Of a stretch of DNA of 37,003 bases, positions 1 through 9,092 are shown one piece after another. Source of the DNA: Bacillus coahuilensis m4-4 (GTDB taxonomy: Bacteria; Bacillota; Bacilli; Bacillales; Bacillaceae_K). Location of the stretch: positions 1 through 37,003 of the forward strand of contig NZ_ABFU01000067.1 in NCBI RefSeq assembly GCF_000171615.1, read 5' to 3'. Each line of letters starts with the position of its first letter. Position 1 is the first letter of the stretch. Made by a program: the position numbers and the translations under genes. The notes under the pieces were generated by a model, which did not search any database, was not told the origin of the DNA, and saw only the letters and a program-made list of their open reading frames with translations.

Positions 1-55
1 TAGGAACACTATTTTTTGAACCACAGCTGATACATTGTCTATAATTAATCGCCAT
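1..55 (-). CDS. N-terminal fragment of a CxxC zinc-ribbon-like protein
   Basis: An ATG at 53-55, read leftwards, follows a TAGGAG ribosome binding site eight bases upstream and opens a frame that runs off the window edge. The 18 visible residues are MAINYRQCISCGSKNSVP. The CISCG motif at residues 8-12 looks like the first half of a zinc ribbon. The rest lies outside the window, so the family cannot be named. The good ribosome binding site and early CxxC are the only support. Confidence 0.5.
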   Translation of the reverse strand, partial: MAINYRQCISCGSKNSVP

Positions 56-762
56 ATATATCGCTCCTAAAATAAAAATATACGTTCGATCTTTATTATC
101 TATCTATTAAAAGTACTATAATATTGAAGAAAATTACATAAAATATTGAAGAGCATATCGATTTAGAGAGTGAAGTGGAAAGATGGGGAAGCAAGGGGAT
201 AGTTCTTTTAGGGTTAAATCGGAAGTTTTGCGCTTAAAAAACACAACTAGTAGGAAAATCTCTAATTGTGTTTTTTTACAGATATTTGACTAAGCACTGT
301 TCCGCAAAATGTTTGACTGCCTCAGAAGCATGAAGTTGCGGACTTCGTCCTATGGGAAATAAATCGGTCCGCTCTCTCCTATTCTAGTGTTTTTTCCTCT
401 TTCGGGGGGAATTGGTAATACCTCTCCTAGATAATATCTTGAGATGTTGATACAGTTCCCCTCCTTACTAAAGAGGCATTTTAAGAAGGAAGAAGTTCAA
501 CAGAGTCACGGTATTCTCCTATAGAATTCTAGAGATGTATGGCGAGTCCCTCTTTACTCAAAGTAAAGTTCAAGTGTTTCATAGTATGTTTTCATTACCA
601 GCATCTTCATCATGATAGATAACTAAGCGAATGGAACAAACTAGTATCTTCGGAGGAGCACGACAGGAAAAGGGATCGTTTGAAAAAAATAGCACAAAAA
701 AGTATGTTTTTTCTTGCATCGTTTGGTTTGGGGATTAAACTGTTCTGCATGTATACATATAT
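56..762. other. Intergenic stretch without a recognisable gene
   Basis: No frame here combines a start, a ribosome binding site and a plausible protein. The stretch contains a terminator-like inverted repeat (236-277). The 60 bp leading into it (196-255) resemble a second site at about 9658-9712. No recognisable remnant of a known gene family was found in either strand of the remainder. Confidence 0.5.
236..277. terminator. Bidirectional terminator-like hairpin
   Basis: AAAACACAACTAG and CTAATTGTGTTTT form a 13-bp stem with one non-Watson-Crick pair. It is flanked by an A-run on the left and a T-run on the right, so it could stop transcription in either direction. No gene ends close by, so the gene it serves is unknown. 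Confidence 0.45.
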
Positions 763-1317
763 TTAGTAAAAATCACAAAAATATAATGACAAAACCTCTT
801 TAGCAAGAGGGCTAAAGAGGTCAGTAGTGATTCTTATGCAGATTCTATTTTTTTTCATTTCAATAATTCTTTTACATACCTCATAGCACTCATCAATGTG
901 TGAGTTTCCAAGATATTTCATCGCACCAAAGCTAATACCTGCAGAAACAGCTTGTCCGATAAACGGAACATATTTGGTGACCTGTTTAACCGCGACACGT
1001 GCACCCACTTTCTTTAGTAACAACGCAACTGTCTGTTTAGTGATATATTTTCCCACTAACTCACTTCCAATAGAAGATATTATGACGGCTATTCTCCCTT
1101 TAACTGCTGAATCTAACTGGTCAATTTGCTCAGGAGCTAAACCAAATCTTTTATTTATTGCTGGTAGAAGCTCCATCATAATCATCACGTCTGCTCCAAC
1201 ATCAGCACCTGGAATAGGAACTACTGCGGCTGCGGCAGAAGCAGAAGCTCTTTTATTCACCATAGATTTACATTCTTCTCTAATTCTATCTAGTTCACTT
1301 AAGTTAGTTGGTATCAT
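763..1317 (-). CDS. DUF697-like helical protein, probably with an altered C-terminus
   Basis: The start at 1317 has a GGAGGAG ribosome binding site six bases upstream. Residues 20-150 are Ala/Gly/Ile-rich hydrophobic helices with the pattern of DUF697 (YcjF-like) proteins, including AAAAVVPIPGADVGADV near residue 27 and VPFIGQAVSAGISFGAMKYLG near residue 116. The family is membrane-associated and its function is unclear. The last 30 residues look spurious. They follow an eight-A run (848-855) and translate straight through a hairpin (CCTCTTTAGC/GCTAAAGAGG, 796-821) that resembles the gene's own terminator. One more A would give a stop at 845-847 just after Met-Lys-Lys-Lys. A one-base loss in the run, or a sequencing undercall, is the simplest explanation. 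The assignment to DUF697 is by pattern only. Confidence 0.6.
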   Translation of the reverse strand: MIPTNLSELDRIREECKSMVNKRASASAAAAVVPIPGADVGADVMIMMELLPAINKRFGLAPEQIDQLDSAVKGRIAVIISSIGSELVGKYITKQTVALLLKKVGARVAVKQVTKYVPFIGQAVSAGISFGAMKYLGNSHIDECYEVCKRIIEMKKNRICIRITTDLFSPLAKEVLSLYFCDFY

Positions 1318-1612
1318 TGAATTCTCCTCCGTCTATATACCTAATATAACTTCACCCTCACTAAAATTCAACAATTTTCCTTTTTTAGAAGATATTATTT
1401 AAACGGATGTTAGTGATAAAAAATATCTTTCTTAATTTGTAGTTAATGTACAAATATTTATGAACTTTTTTATCGTAGAGTTGGCATCTATCCATTTTAA
1501 TTATTTTCCTTATCTCTACATCACTTAACACTCTTACTTATACTTCTTTACTTAACTACTTTGATTAAATATGCTAAACATATAGTTACAAATAGATGAA
1601 AGGGGTTTTATT

Positions 1613-2031
1613 ATGAAAAAAACGTTCATGTCGTTGGTGCAATTATTGAAAATGAGAAGAATGAAATTTTTTGTGCATTAAGAGGTCCACAAATGACTTT
1701 AGCAAATTATTGGGAATTTCCCGGTGGTAAAATTGAAAGTGGCGAAACCCCTGAAAAAGCGTTAAAACGTGAAATTCAAGAGGAATTTACTTGTACAATA
1801 CAAGTAGGGGCTAAAGTAGAGGATACCTTGTACGAATATGAAAATGTCATTGTACGACTTGAGACATATAAATCAACACTAGTAGATGGACAACCCACGG
1901 CTACGGAAAATGCTGATAAAAAATGGGTGAAACGGAATGATCTATCACTATTAAATTTCGCTCCTGCAGATATACCAGCAGTTGAGAAGATTGTAAGGGA
2001 AGAAATTGAAAAATTAGACGAAATGATGTGA
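1613..2031 (+). pseudogene. MutT-type Nudix hydrolase, frameshifted just after its start codon
   Basis: The Nudix box is clear: GKIESGE, then 7 residues, then REIQEE. This fits a MutT/8-oxo-dGTP-type (d)CTP pyrophosphohydrolase of about 139 residues. The typical N-terminus of the family (MKKNVHVVGAIIENEKNEI) is encoded upstream, but an ATG at 1613 with a GAAAGGGG ribosome binding site enters the wrong frame because the following run (1616-1622) has seven A instead of eight. As read, that ATG gives only about 22 residues. The main frame has no ATG, GTG or TTG before 1693, and starting at 1693 would remove the first beta strand. It may be a one-base deletion, a sequencing error, or a slippage-controlled gene. 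Family assignment is firm and functionality is uncertain. Confidence 0.8.
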
Positions 2032-2083
2032 GTAAAAGGTGCAACTTCAACAACAACTAATACAAAAAATTAGAAAACTCCCA

Positions 2084-2162
2084 AGATTCATGGGGACGGT
2101 TCTTCTAATTCAATTTGCTGAATATTCTTTAAATATCATCACTGGAACCGTCCCCATGATTC
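2084..2162. repeat. REP-like palindromic element, copy 1
   Basis: The outer arms GGGGACGGTTC (2092-2102) and GAACCGTCCCC (2145-2155) are inverted, flanked by GATTC on each side, with an internal palindrome GAATATTC. Copy 2 at 3556-3636 has the same outer arms and the same internal GAATATTC. Copy 1 abuts the stop codon of the Acr3-like gene, so it may act as its terminator. It resembles bacterial REP/MITE hairpins, although no transposase is present in the window. Confidence 0.7.
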
Positions 2163-3104
2163 CTAAGTACGTTTATCAATTACAACTATTACATAAGATA
2201 TTAAAGCCAACATAGGTAACTCAATCAAAGGACCAATAACTAACACTAAAGCAATTAATGGCTCGTGTGGGAACGCCGTCATAGCAATCGCTAATGCCAC
2301 TGGTGAATTTCTAGCCAACGTAGTTAGGTTTAAACTAGCTATATTTTCCTTATTAAATTTTAACCCTTTTCCAATTAAACGTCCTATAATAAAATTGATT
2401 AAAAAGAAAACAAGAATCGGTAGAATTAATGTAACCAATAAATCTAAATTATTCAGTAATAAGCCTCCCTGTGAAGCAAACATGGCTACTATTGCCATGC
2501 ATAAAAAGATTACGGGTAATGAACTTACTTTTTCTATGAAGTTATCTTTATTATTCTTTAAAAGGTAATGTCTTGTTATAAAGGCTAAAATAAAAGGTAT
2601 GATTAGTACAAGGAAAATACTTTCAACTACAATTTGAAAATCAACAACACCCACTGTGCCTGAGAATAAATAAAGATATAGAGGTAATAAAAGGAGTTGT
2701 AGAATTAAGTTTAAAGGTAAAATACTTGTAGATAATGCTGTATTCCCTTTAGCAATTCCTGTATAAATAATATACCAATCAGTACAAGGAGTAACCATTA
2801 GCATAATAAATCCTAGCCATAATGCAGGGTTATCGACCAAGAAAATAGTAGCAAGAAACCAAGCCAATAATGGTGTTAGTACAAAGTTCATTCCTATACT
2901 AGTAAGTGTAAATATACGATTTGAAAATGACCTTTTAATATCCTTTAAAGGGATTTGTAAAAAAGTAAGATACAACATAATAATCAATAAAGGTAGTATA
3001 AACTTATCTGCATAATTTTCCATTCCACTGACTTGACCTATCACTAGGCCAATTAATACGGAAAATATAATAAATAGGGTATATAGTTTTTCAAATAGTC
3101 CCAC
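2163..3104 (-). CDS. Acr3 / bile acid:sodium symporter-type membrane transporter
   Basis: A 313-residue, very hydrophobic protein with about ten membrane segments. The segment FIMLMVTPCTDWYIIYTGIAKGN contains the Cys in a PCTDW context typical of Acr3-like arsenite permeases in the BART superfamily. The late segment with ARNSPVALAIA fits the second crossing region. Likely role: export of arsenite or a related anion. The frame is open to an ATG at 3164, but that extension would translate a terminator hairpin (3141-3177). I therefore prefer the GTG at 3104, preceded by AAGGA. The small gene 3180-3461 lies upstream on the same strand. No ArsR or ArsC gene is visible, so the substrate is uncertain. 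Confidence 0.75.
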   Translation of the reverse strand: MGLFEKLYTLFIIFSVLIGLVIGQVSGMENYADKFILPLLIIMLYLTFLQIPLKDIKRSFSNRIFTLTSIGMNFVLTPLLAWFLATIFLVDNPALWLGFIMLMVTPCTDWYIIYTGIAKGNTALSTSILPLNLILQLLLLPLYLYLFSGTVGVVDFQIVVESIFLVLIIPFILAFITRHYLLKNNKDNFIEKVSSLPVIFLCMAIVAMFASQGGLLLNNLDLLVTLILPILVFFLINFIIGRLIGKGLKFNKENIASLNLTTLARNSPVALAIAMTAFPHEPLIALVLVIGPLIELPMLALISYVIVVIDKRT

Positions 3105-3140
3105 GGTTTCACCATCCTTGCCTAATTTAAATGAAATATT

Positions 3141-3177
3141 ATAAAATCCCTTCACATTACCCATGAAGGGATTTTAT
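3141..3177. terminator. Strong hairpin between the small gene and the transporter gene
   Basis: ATAAAATCCCTTCA (3141-3154) pairs perfectly with TGAAGGGATTTTAT (3164-3177) around a nine-base loop. It follows the stop of the 93-residue gene by three bases and precedes the transporter start. It can act as terminator or attenuator in either direction. Confidence 0.7.
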
Positions 3178-3179
3178 AA

Positions 3180-3461
3180 CTATATATCATCTAACCAAAT
3201 TGTGATGTCTGCTGAGTCAATATTTTTATACCAATTAGGTTTATCCGTTATGTCTACTAAAAAATAAGCATCTTTATTGTCAAAACACTCCACTAAATAT
3301 TTTTCTAACAACTCTACATCCTTTGTTGTTTTTATCATATATAGGGCATGATAAATTTTCCGTATATCATATAATTTTGACATTCTTTCATCAATGCATC
3401 TATTCGTCCAATCCTCTTTAAAAGCACAGACATAGGAAAATACGTACACTTCACTTGCCAA
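3180..3461 (-). CDS. Hypothetical protein, 93 residues
   Basis: A TTG start at 3461 follows a GAAAGGAG ribosome binding site at good spacing. The product is soluble-looking, rich in Asp, Lys and aromatic residues, with no signal peptide or membrane helix. Its C-terminus is acidic (SADITIWLDDI). I do not recognise the family. It is the first gene of a two-gene stretch with the Acr3-like transporter, separated from it by a strong hairpin, and both lie between the two REP-like elements. Confidence 0.6.
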   Translation of the reverse strand: MASEVYVFSYVCAFKEDWTNRCIDERMSKLYDIRKIYHALYMIKTTKDVELLEKYLVECFDNKDAYFLVDITDKPNWYKNIDSADITIWLDDI

Positions 3462-3555
3462 AAAACACTCCTTTCTAATAATCAGAATAGCCTTTGCACT
3501 ATTTTAACAGATCAGAGGTAACAATCCCAGTTAGAAAGGTTATAATTTCGGAATC

Positions 3556-3636
3556 AGAATCAAGGGGACGGTTTTAGCGATTCTATTTTAAGAATATTCA
3601 AACTTTAGAATCATGAGAACCGTCCCTACGATTCTA
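3556..3636. repeat. REP-like palindromic element, copy 2
   Basis: Arms AGAATCAAGGGGACGGTT (3556-3573) and AACCGTCCC (about 3618-3626), with outer GATTC and internal GAATATTC, match copy 1 at 2084-2162. The two copies bracket exactly the transporter and its small upstream gene. Confidence 0.7.
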
Positions 3637-3674
3637 GGTCTTCTATAATAAAATTAGAAACAGAAAAACCTCAT

Positions 3675-3692
3675 TTACTTATGGTACGGTTC
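3675..3692 (-). repeat. Candidate att site, distal copy
   Basis: TTACTTATGGTACGGTTC is identical to 13360-13377. Read on the minus strand it would encode Glu-Pro-Tyr-His-Lys-stop, preceded by Gly as in RlmH, but with no rlmH sequence before it. This is what is left at the far junction when an element recombines into the rlmH 3' end. Confidence 0.6.
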
Positions 3693-3875
3693 ACCGTATA
3701 ATATGTAAAAGAAATTATTACTTACTTTAATATTTCTTATACATGTATTTTCAGATATTAAAAGATTTGGTTGAAAAGATTTCTATTGTGCTTTCGAATA
3801 AGCCCTATTCTTTTATTAGGCTTTAAGTTCATTATTTTTTTAAAAATTCTGTTATGAATGAGTGATTTATTAATA

Positions 3876-3919
3876 TTAAAAAGACCAAACCCAAATATTA
3901 TATGGAGTCTGGCTTTTGT
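3876..3919 (-). terminator. Terminator after the ABC permease gene
   Basis: On the minus strand AAAGCCAGACTC pairs with GGGTTTGGTCTTTTT through a stem with a few G-U pairs and one bulge, followed by a T-run. It lies 26 bases beyond the permease stop codon and so probably ends the ydbS-to-permease transcript. Confidence 0.55.
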
Positions 3920-3944
3920 CATAATATCTGATCTTTTTATCCTC

Positions 3945-4892
3945 TTAAACAAGCAGATCTTTCTTTGTGAAGATAGAAAATGATAATCCAAGAGCAACAA
4001 TTAATGTTACCAACATTACTACTGAAGATATAGTGAGGGATGTATTCTGAAGATCGAATTGCCCTGTAAGATGAGCACCAAGATCTAGATTGAGCATAAA
4101 AAAGTACTTAAGCTGATCAATTTTGTTCTGAAGACTAGCGAGAATTCCTCCAAAAACTACAATACATATAGACAGACTTATTGATATTGCGATTGACTGA
4201 AATAAAACTGATACCAGAAGGAACACACTAGTTAATGTTACAATCATTAGTGTATTCAGGAGTAAGCCCTGGATCATATATTTCCAAACTTGAATGCCAC
4301 TAAAATCTTCTTGTCCTACAACAACTAAGTCATTCCAATTTCCTAATCCACTAAAAGGAATTGCTGTTAGATATGTTAAAAAATCAGAGAGCAGCATAAC
4401 CCCAATAGAGATTAATGTCGCTGCAATCCATTTGGAAAATAAAAGTCTTTTTCTCCCCATTGGGCTTACAAGCAACGATTTTAATGTTCCGTTTGATGCT
4501 TCCCCAGATAAAATATCAGCTGTAATGATAACGATTAGTATAGGAAGAATAATTTTTATAAACATTCCTGTTACACCAGAAATAGCTGCTCCTACTGCTC
4601 CATCAACTTCAGGATTAATATTATGTGTTAAGTGATATTCTAACTTTTCTCTTTGATTGACCATATCTTTATATTCTTTGGATTTCTTGTCTAATTGAGT
4701 GTCTAAGTAACGATTTATTTCCGTCACTTGTGATTCAATTGGTGTTTTCCAATCTTCAATTTTCTCATTTTTATCAACGTAATTTATCACCATCATTAAA
4801 ACTGCAAAAACAAGAACAATTCCAATAACTACATGTATACGTCTTTTATAATACAGTTTTTCTAATTCGTTTTTAATCGCTCCACTTACCAT
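3945..4892 (-). CDS. ABC-2 type transporter permease
   Basis: A 315-residue protein with a first membrane helix at residues 20-40 and a charged extracytoplasmic loop to about residue 100. Five further hydrophobic segments follow, including one starting near IKIILPILIVIITADI. The segment ADILSGEASNGTLKSLLVSPMGRKRLLFSKW is the typical ABC-2 coupling region. Its start overlaps the stop of the upstream ATPase gene by one base (TAATG), so the two are translationally coupled and form one transporter. Such BcrAB/NatAB-like pairs export peptide antibiotics or protect the membrane from them. Here they close a series that starts with ydbS-like genes, so an immunity or export role for the Trp-rich peptides at 9.1-9.3 kb is plausible. 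Confidence 0.85.
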   Translation of the reverse strand: MVSGAIKNELEKLYYKRRIHVVIGIVLVFAVLMMVINYVDKNEKIEDWKTPIESQVTEINRYLDTQLDKKSKEYKDMVNQREKLEYHLTHNINPEVDGAVGAAISGVTGMFIKIILPILIVIITADILSGEASNGTLKSLLVSPMGRKRLLFSKWIAATLISIGVMLLSDFLTYLTAIPFSGLGNWNDLVVVGQEDFSGIQVWKYMIQGLLLNTLMIVTLTSVFLLVSVLFQSIAISISLSICIVVFGGILASLQNKIDQLKYFFMLNLDLGAHLTGQFDLQNTSLTISSVVMLVTLIVALGLSFSIFTKKDLLV

Positions 4893-5812
4893 TAAATGAC
4901 CTCCCGGGTTACAGAAAGAAAATAATCTTCTAAAGAATTTTCTTTTTGATTTAGTATATATACATAAATATCTTTTTTATATAACAGGTTCACCAAGTGT
5001 GGAATCTCCTCTTTCAAACATTGAACCAATAGTTTGTCATTTTCTTTATGTACTTTAATACCTTGTTCTTGAAGGACATGAATAGCTTCATCAATATCAA
5101 CCGAGTCAACAATAATAGTAAATTCTGAAGAGCTTTCTTTCACCAATTCTTGAACAGATCCTGATGCAATTTGTTTACCTTTGTTAATAATCAAGACGTG
5201 ATCACATAAATTTTCAATTTCTACTAACAAGTGAGAGGAAATGAAAATTGTAATTTTATGCTCTTTAGATAATTTCTTAATAAGAGAGCGTATATCTTTA
5301 ATTCCTGAAGGATCCATTCCATTTGTAGGTTCATCTAATATTAATAATTTTGGAGAAGAAATCAGTGACTGCGCAATAGCTAATCTTTGTTTCATTCCTA
5401 ATGAATAATCTTTCACTTTATCATGAATTCGATCTGTTAATTCCACAGTTTTTATACACTCTTTTATATGATCTATATTTACTTTTTTATCTAACATCCG
5501 TATAGTCTGAATCAAATTTTGCCATCCAGACATATAATCGAATAATGCTGGATGCTCTACAATTGCACTAAGATTTTGCATCGCTTTATGAAAATCTTCT
5601 TGAATATCACAACCCATAATTTTAATAGATCCTGATGTTGGTTTAATCATTCCTGTCATCATCCGAATGGTAGTAGTTTTACCTGATCCGTTAGGACCCA
5701 GGAACCCATAGATTTGCCCCTTTTGAACCGTAAACGAAAGGTCATGAATAATTTGTTTTCCCTTTAAACTTTTATTTAGATTTTTCACAATTAATACTTC
5801 TTCACCTAACAT
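4892..5812 (-). CDS. ABC transporter ATP-binding protein, BcrA/CcmA type
   Basis: It has a complete nucleotide-binding domain: Walker A GPNGSGKTT, signature YSLGMKQRL, Walker B LLILDEPTNGMD and switch His in ISSHLL. An extra C-terminal region of about 80 residues is typical of the BcrA/drug-resistance branch. I chose ATG at 5812 because GGGGAG lies eight bases upstream. An in-frame GTG at 5821 overlaps the stop of the CPBP gene but leaves the ribosome binding site inside the gene. It energises the ABC-2 permease encoded next. The tight packing with the CPBP, YdbT and YdbS genes suggests one operon devoted to peptide resistance or export. Confidence 0.87.
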   Translation of the reverse strand: MLGEEVLIVKNLNKSLKGKQIIHDLSFTVQKGQIYGFLGPNGSGKTTTIRMMTGMIKPTSGSIKIMGCDIQEDFHKAMQNLSAIVEHPALFDYMSGWQNLIQTIRMLDKKVNIDHIKECIKTVELTDRIHDKVKDYSLGMKQRLAIAQSLISSPKLLILDEPTNGMDPSGIKDIRSLIKKLSKEHKITIFISSHLLVEIENLCDHVLIINKGKQIASGSVQELVKESSSEFTIIVDSVDIDEAIHVLQEQGIKVHKENDKLLVQCLKEEIPHLVNLLYKKDIYVYILNQKENSLEDYFLSVTREVI

Positions 5813-5817
5813 TCTGT

Positions 5818-6844
5818 TCACTCCCCGATAAAAAATCTAGTAAATATCACAATAATAAATAGTGATAATAAATAAGTAAAAATATTTATCCTTACACATA
5901 AACTATAGTTGGAACTGAATATAATCAACTGATAGATCCGGCATAGAACGATTGGGTTTTTTTTTCTATTTCCTTTAAACTTTCTAAGTGACATTATGTA
6001 AAAATAAGTAAAAACACAAATGCTCCATATCAGAGAAAAAAATGGATTTATGTTATTTACTTCAAAAAGAGATGGAATATCCCCATTTACAGAACCTGCA
6101 TCAGTTATAAACCATGATAAAAACATATTATTGGCGGCATGCATTCCTACTGATAATTCTGATTGGCCCATCTTAATCGCAATGAGAGTTAGCATAAATC
6201 CCGAAAATACATAGTTAAGCCCTACCCAAACAACTGACCGATCCATTTCTGGATTTGAAAAGTGCAAAACACCGAAGATGATCGCCATGAGAATTGATAA
6301 AAAAATAGGATTGGATATTTTTTTTGCGAAAAATTGTAAAAGAAATCCTCTAAAAAGCAGCTCCTCAACAGTTGTCTGAACAGGAACAAATATTAATACA
6401 ATAAAGAAATAACAATAGAAAGTCGGATACTCTGATTAAATTCATAGAATAATGGTGTGGGAAAATAATAAAATCTACAAATTTAAATCCTGCGAATAAT
6501 ACAAAATACCAACTAAATCCCCACCATATTTGTCTCCAATTAATGCTTGAATTAGATGTCACTAAAGAAATAATTGATCTTTTGTGAATTAACCTTATAG
6601 ACAACCAAATTCCTATTAACATCCCAATATAAATGATATGTGAGAACAGAAAATCCATTGTAGGATCCAAACCTATAAACTCACCAGTTATTTCATCTAA
6701 ATAGGAAGATTCATTGCCAAAAAATAAGTTTAATAAGACATAAAGGATACTTCCAATTGAGGTAAAGAAAACAATAATAAATATAGATAAAAGATATCTC
6801 TTCCAACTGTTCTTCGCATAAGATTTATACAAATAATGATCCAA
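5818..6844 (-). pseudogene. CPBP-family (Abi/CAAX-like) intramembrane protease, frameshifted
   Basis: Two frames together give one protein of about 341 residues. The first (TTG start at 6844, AAGGAGG seven bases upstream) covers the N-terminal helices and ends at a TGA at 6365. The second carries the catalytic motifs EELLFRG (around 6350-6366) and FGVLHF (around 6270), then a conserved HAANNMFLSW segment. The frames join at about 6403-6408, where one extra base (or two missing) breaks translation. CPBP proteins are membrane metalloproteases, and several serve as self-immunity proteins in bacteriocin loci. Its place between YdbT-like and ABC genes fits that. If the frameshift is real, the catalytic half is not made from the normal start. 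Confidence 0.8.
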
Positions 6845-6858
6845 ATTATAACCTCCTT

Positions 6859-8301
6859 TTATTCTCTATATTTATTGTTTTTATTTCTATACCATTGATG
6901 GATCTCTGGTCCATGAAAATCTGAGAAATCTTTTAAACCATATCGCTTCTTAGAAACATTAGATAATATAGTTAATTTCAAGTTCTTCAAATTTTTCTTA
7001 CGCTGAAAAAAGGATTGATAGAAATGAATAGATTCAATATGCTTTCTTTTAATAATCATAGTATTCTTATTTATAAGTCTACGTTTTAGTAAGAAATTAC
7101 TTTCTGAAAATCCATAAGAAGTTTCTTTATACTGTAAGTTTCCCAAATATGAACACACAATAAGAATAGGGACATATATGATTATAGGTATATTCAGTAT
7201 TGTCATAAGACAAGTTACAAGAACAAGCCCTACTAGTAGTGCACGAAAAATATATCGAATTCTAGAATTATTTGGTAAATTGTATGTTGGTATTAATGCT
7301 GGGTAAGGTAATGAAAAGGACTTTAACAACCCTTCGATATCTTTTAATCGTAAAAATGGATGAAATATAGTAGATACACTTCGATTATCCGTTTCACCGC
7401 TACTGCATTCTATATAAATACAAGCATACCCAAACATTTGTCTAAATATATTTTCTTCAATTCTAATTGCCTTAATATCATTTATAGAAACTATCATTTC
7501 CTTTTTTTCGAAAAATCCTTTTCTAATATAAACGCTCCCCTTGTCCGCATGAAGTTCAAATGATCCAAATTTTATGATTGTCCTGATAATTGAAAGAATC
7601 CATGCCAGAAATAGAATTAAGACCAACCAAAAAATAATGAGAAGCATATTGGCATTTTGTAATTCGTTAAAAGTTGGAATACCAATCTTTTGGTTTTAAT
7701 TGTAAATCAAAATTATAATAAACAACTACTATTGCAACAAATGTTGGTAATAAATTATTCGAGGTTAATGCAGATATTAATAAGCTACTTTTCGATAATC
7801 TTAAAATGTTTGATAAATGAATTTCTTCCTGATCTGCTACTAAATATTTTATGAATATAGAATCTTTTATGTTTAAAGCTTCTTTTTTAGATATAGCAAT
7901 TAATTTAATTTCAGGGTTATTATCTTCGACTCCTTCTATTTTCATTCTAAGTTGCACTAATCCAAACAACCTTGGAATTAAAGCTCGATATATATCAATA
8001 CTCTTTACTTTTTCTCTTGAGATATAAGTTTCCTTCTTTATAAAAAACCATTTTTTATATGTATTTTGTCTTTATCAACTTTGTACTTAAATGTAACCCA
8101 CCTGTATAGACCATATAAAATAGCAACAGTCAAAGATATTACTACTATTAATTCTTTATATCCTGATGATATCCATACTTGTTCAGTACTATTGCCAATG
8201 AAATATGCAATTATTGCAGGGAACATAATTCTTTTAATTACCTTAAAGAATTCAGACAAAATTGAAACGACATGTAGACGCTTATAATTATTCATCTTCA
8301 T
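6859..8301 (-). pseudogene. ydbT: YdbT-like membrane protein with bacterial PH (bPH2) domains, two frameshifts
   Basis: Three consecutive frames together encode about 480 residues, close to the B. subtilis YdbT length (about 490). The N-terminal piece (start 8301, AAAGG six bases upstream) has two helices and ends in KDKIHIKNGFL. One missing base in a six-A run (8042-8047 on the plus strand) breaks it there. The middle piece carries the second PH-like repeat. One extra base near 7688-7691 leads to the third piece, with two helices and a last repeat (VYIRKGFFEKKEMIVSIND). The repeated pattern of paired helices then a K(D/N)G-F-x-K strand is that of the bPH2/DUF304 family. YdbST in B. subtilis is sigma-W controlled and gives resistance to bacterial peptides. 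Similar proteins occur in leaderless-bacteriocin loci. It overlaps ydbS by 14 bases. Confidence 0.75.
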
Positions 8302-8760
8302 CAGAAACCTTTACTAGTTTCCCTATATGGTTTCGAATATTTTGAGCCTTAGTATACGGAAGTGCCGGAATCGTTTCTTCACTTGCAGCTGTATATATAG
8401 TTACATTAGCTAAGTTATTTTTTTTAATAAAGGACCTTGTGAAATATACACTTTCTGTATTTTTACAATGGGCACTAATGTTCGTTTAATTATGAATATG
8501 CCATCTTGTATATCAATCTCATCACCCTTAATTTCATAAAAAAAGTGCTCCCACCTTATTTTAGGAAATAACATAAGACGTAAAGGAGAATATAGGACAA
8601 AGATAACTAGAAGTATGCCGCAAACCCAAAGTGGCCAACTCCAGATCAGACTAGAAATAAATAAAACAATTAAGATCAATCCGAATATAACTAACTCTAT
8701 AACTCCATAAATTCTCCATATATTAATAACCGATTTCGGTAAATGGCTTTTCTCCTCCAT
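8288..8760 (-). pseudogene. ydbS: YdbS-like bPH2-domain membrane protein, one frameshift
   Basis: The repaired product is about 157 residues, the size of B. subtilis YdbS. Two helices (near residues 18-40 and 45-63) are followed by a PH-like domain starting WEHFFYEIKGDEIDIQDGIFIIKRTLVPIVKIQKVYISQGPLLKK. After LLKK an eight-A run (8418-8425 on the plus strand) lacks one base, giving an early stop. With it restored, the frame continues NNLANVTIYTAASEETIPAL and ends at 8288. I prefer ATG 8760 (GGGAGG 13 bases upstream) over a TTG that overlaps the ribosome binding site. It pairs with YdbT and is the first gene of the minus-strand series facing the Trp-rich peptide genes. Confidence 0.75.
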
Positions 8761-8929
8761 ACTAGTATCTAATCCTCCCAATCTATAATATATGTTACAA
8801 AACTCCTTACATTATAACTTAAATATTCCATTAAATAACATAATATACTATTTTTAAGAAATTTGAACTAAGAAATAAATGTAAAATAAAATATAAAATA
8901 GTATTATTTTACCGTTTTTTATTAATTTT

Positions 8930-8943
8930 TTGTAAATTTACAA
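8930..8943. promoter_or_regulatory. Perfect 14-bp palindrome between the divergent ydbS-like and peptide genes
   Basis: TTGTAAATTTACAA is a perfect palindrome in a very AT-rich intergenic region, about 170 bp from ydbS and 150 bp from the first peptide start. It could be an operator shared by both directions. The bound regulator is unknown and the site could be a chance palindrome. Confidence 0.3.
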
Positions 8944-9092
8944 GACATTTAGTTCATTCAGTGTTAAGTTTTAATAGATTCAATTAGGGTTTATTTTCCA
9001 TATAAGGGCAATTTTGTACTAGTATTTATTTGGGCAATGATTAATATTTTTATCCTAGTGAATTAATCCCCAATGAAGGAGGTGAATAACTA

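Noticed and set aside
896..1402. 168-residue plus-strand frame opposite the DUF697-like gene
   Set aside because: It mirrors the Ala/Gly-rich coding strand and lacks a ribosome binding site; the minus-strand gene has a strong one and family-like sequence.
3758..4000. Open frame of 80 residues on the minus strand
   Set aside because: It starts inside the ABC permease gene in another frame, has no ribosome binding site, and covers the permease terminator.
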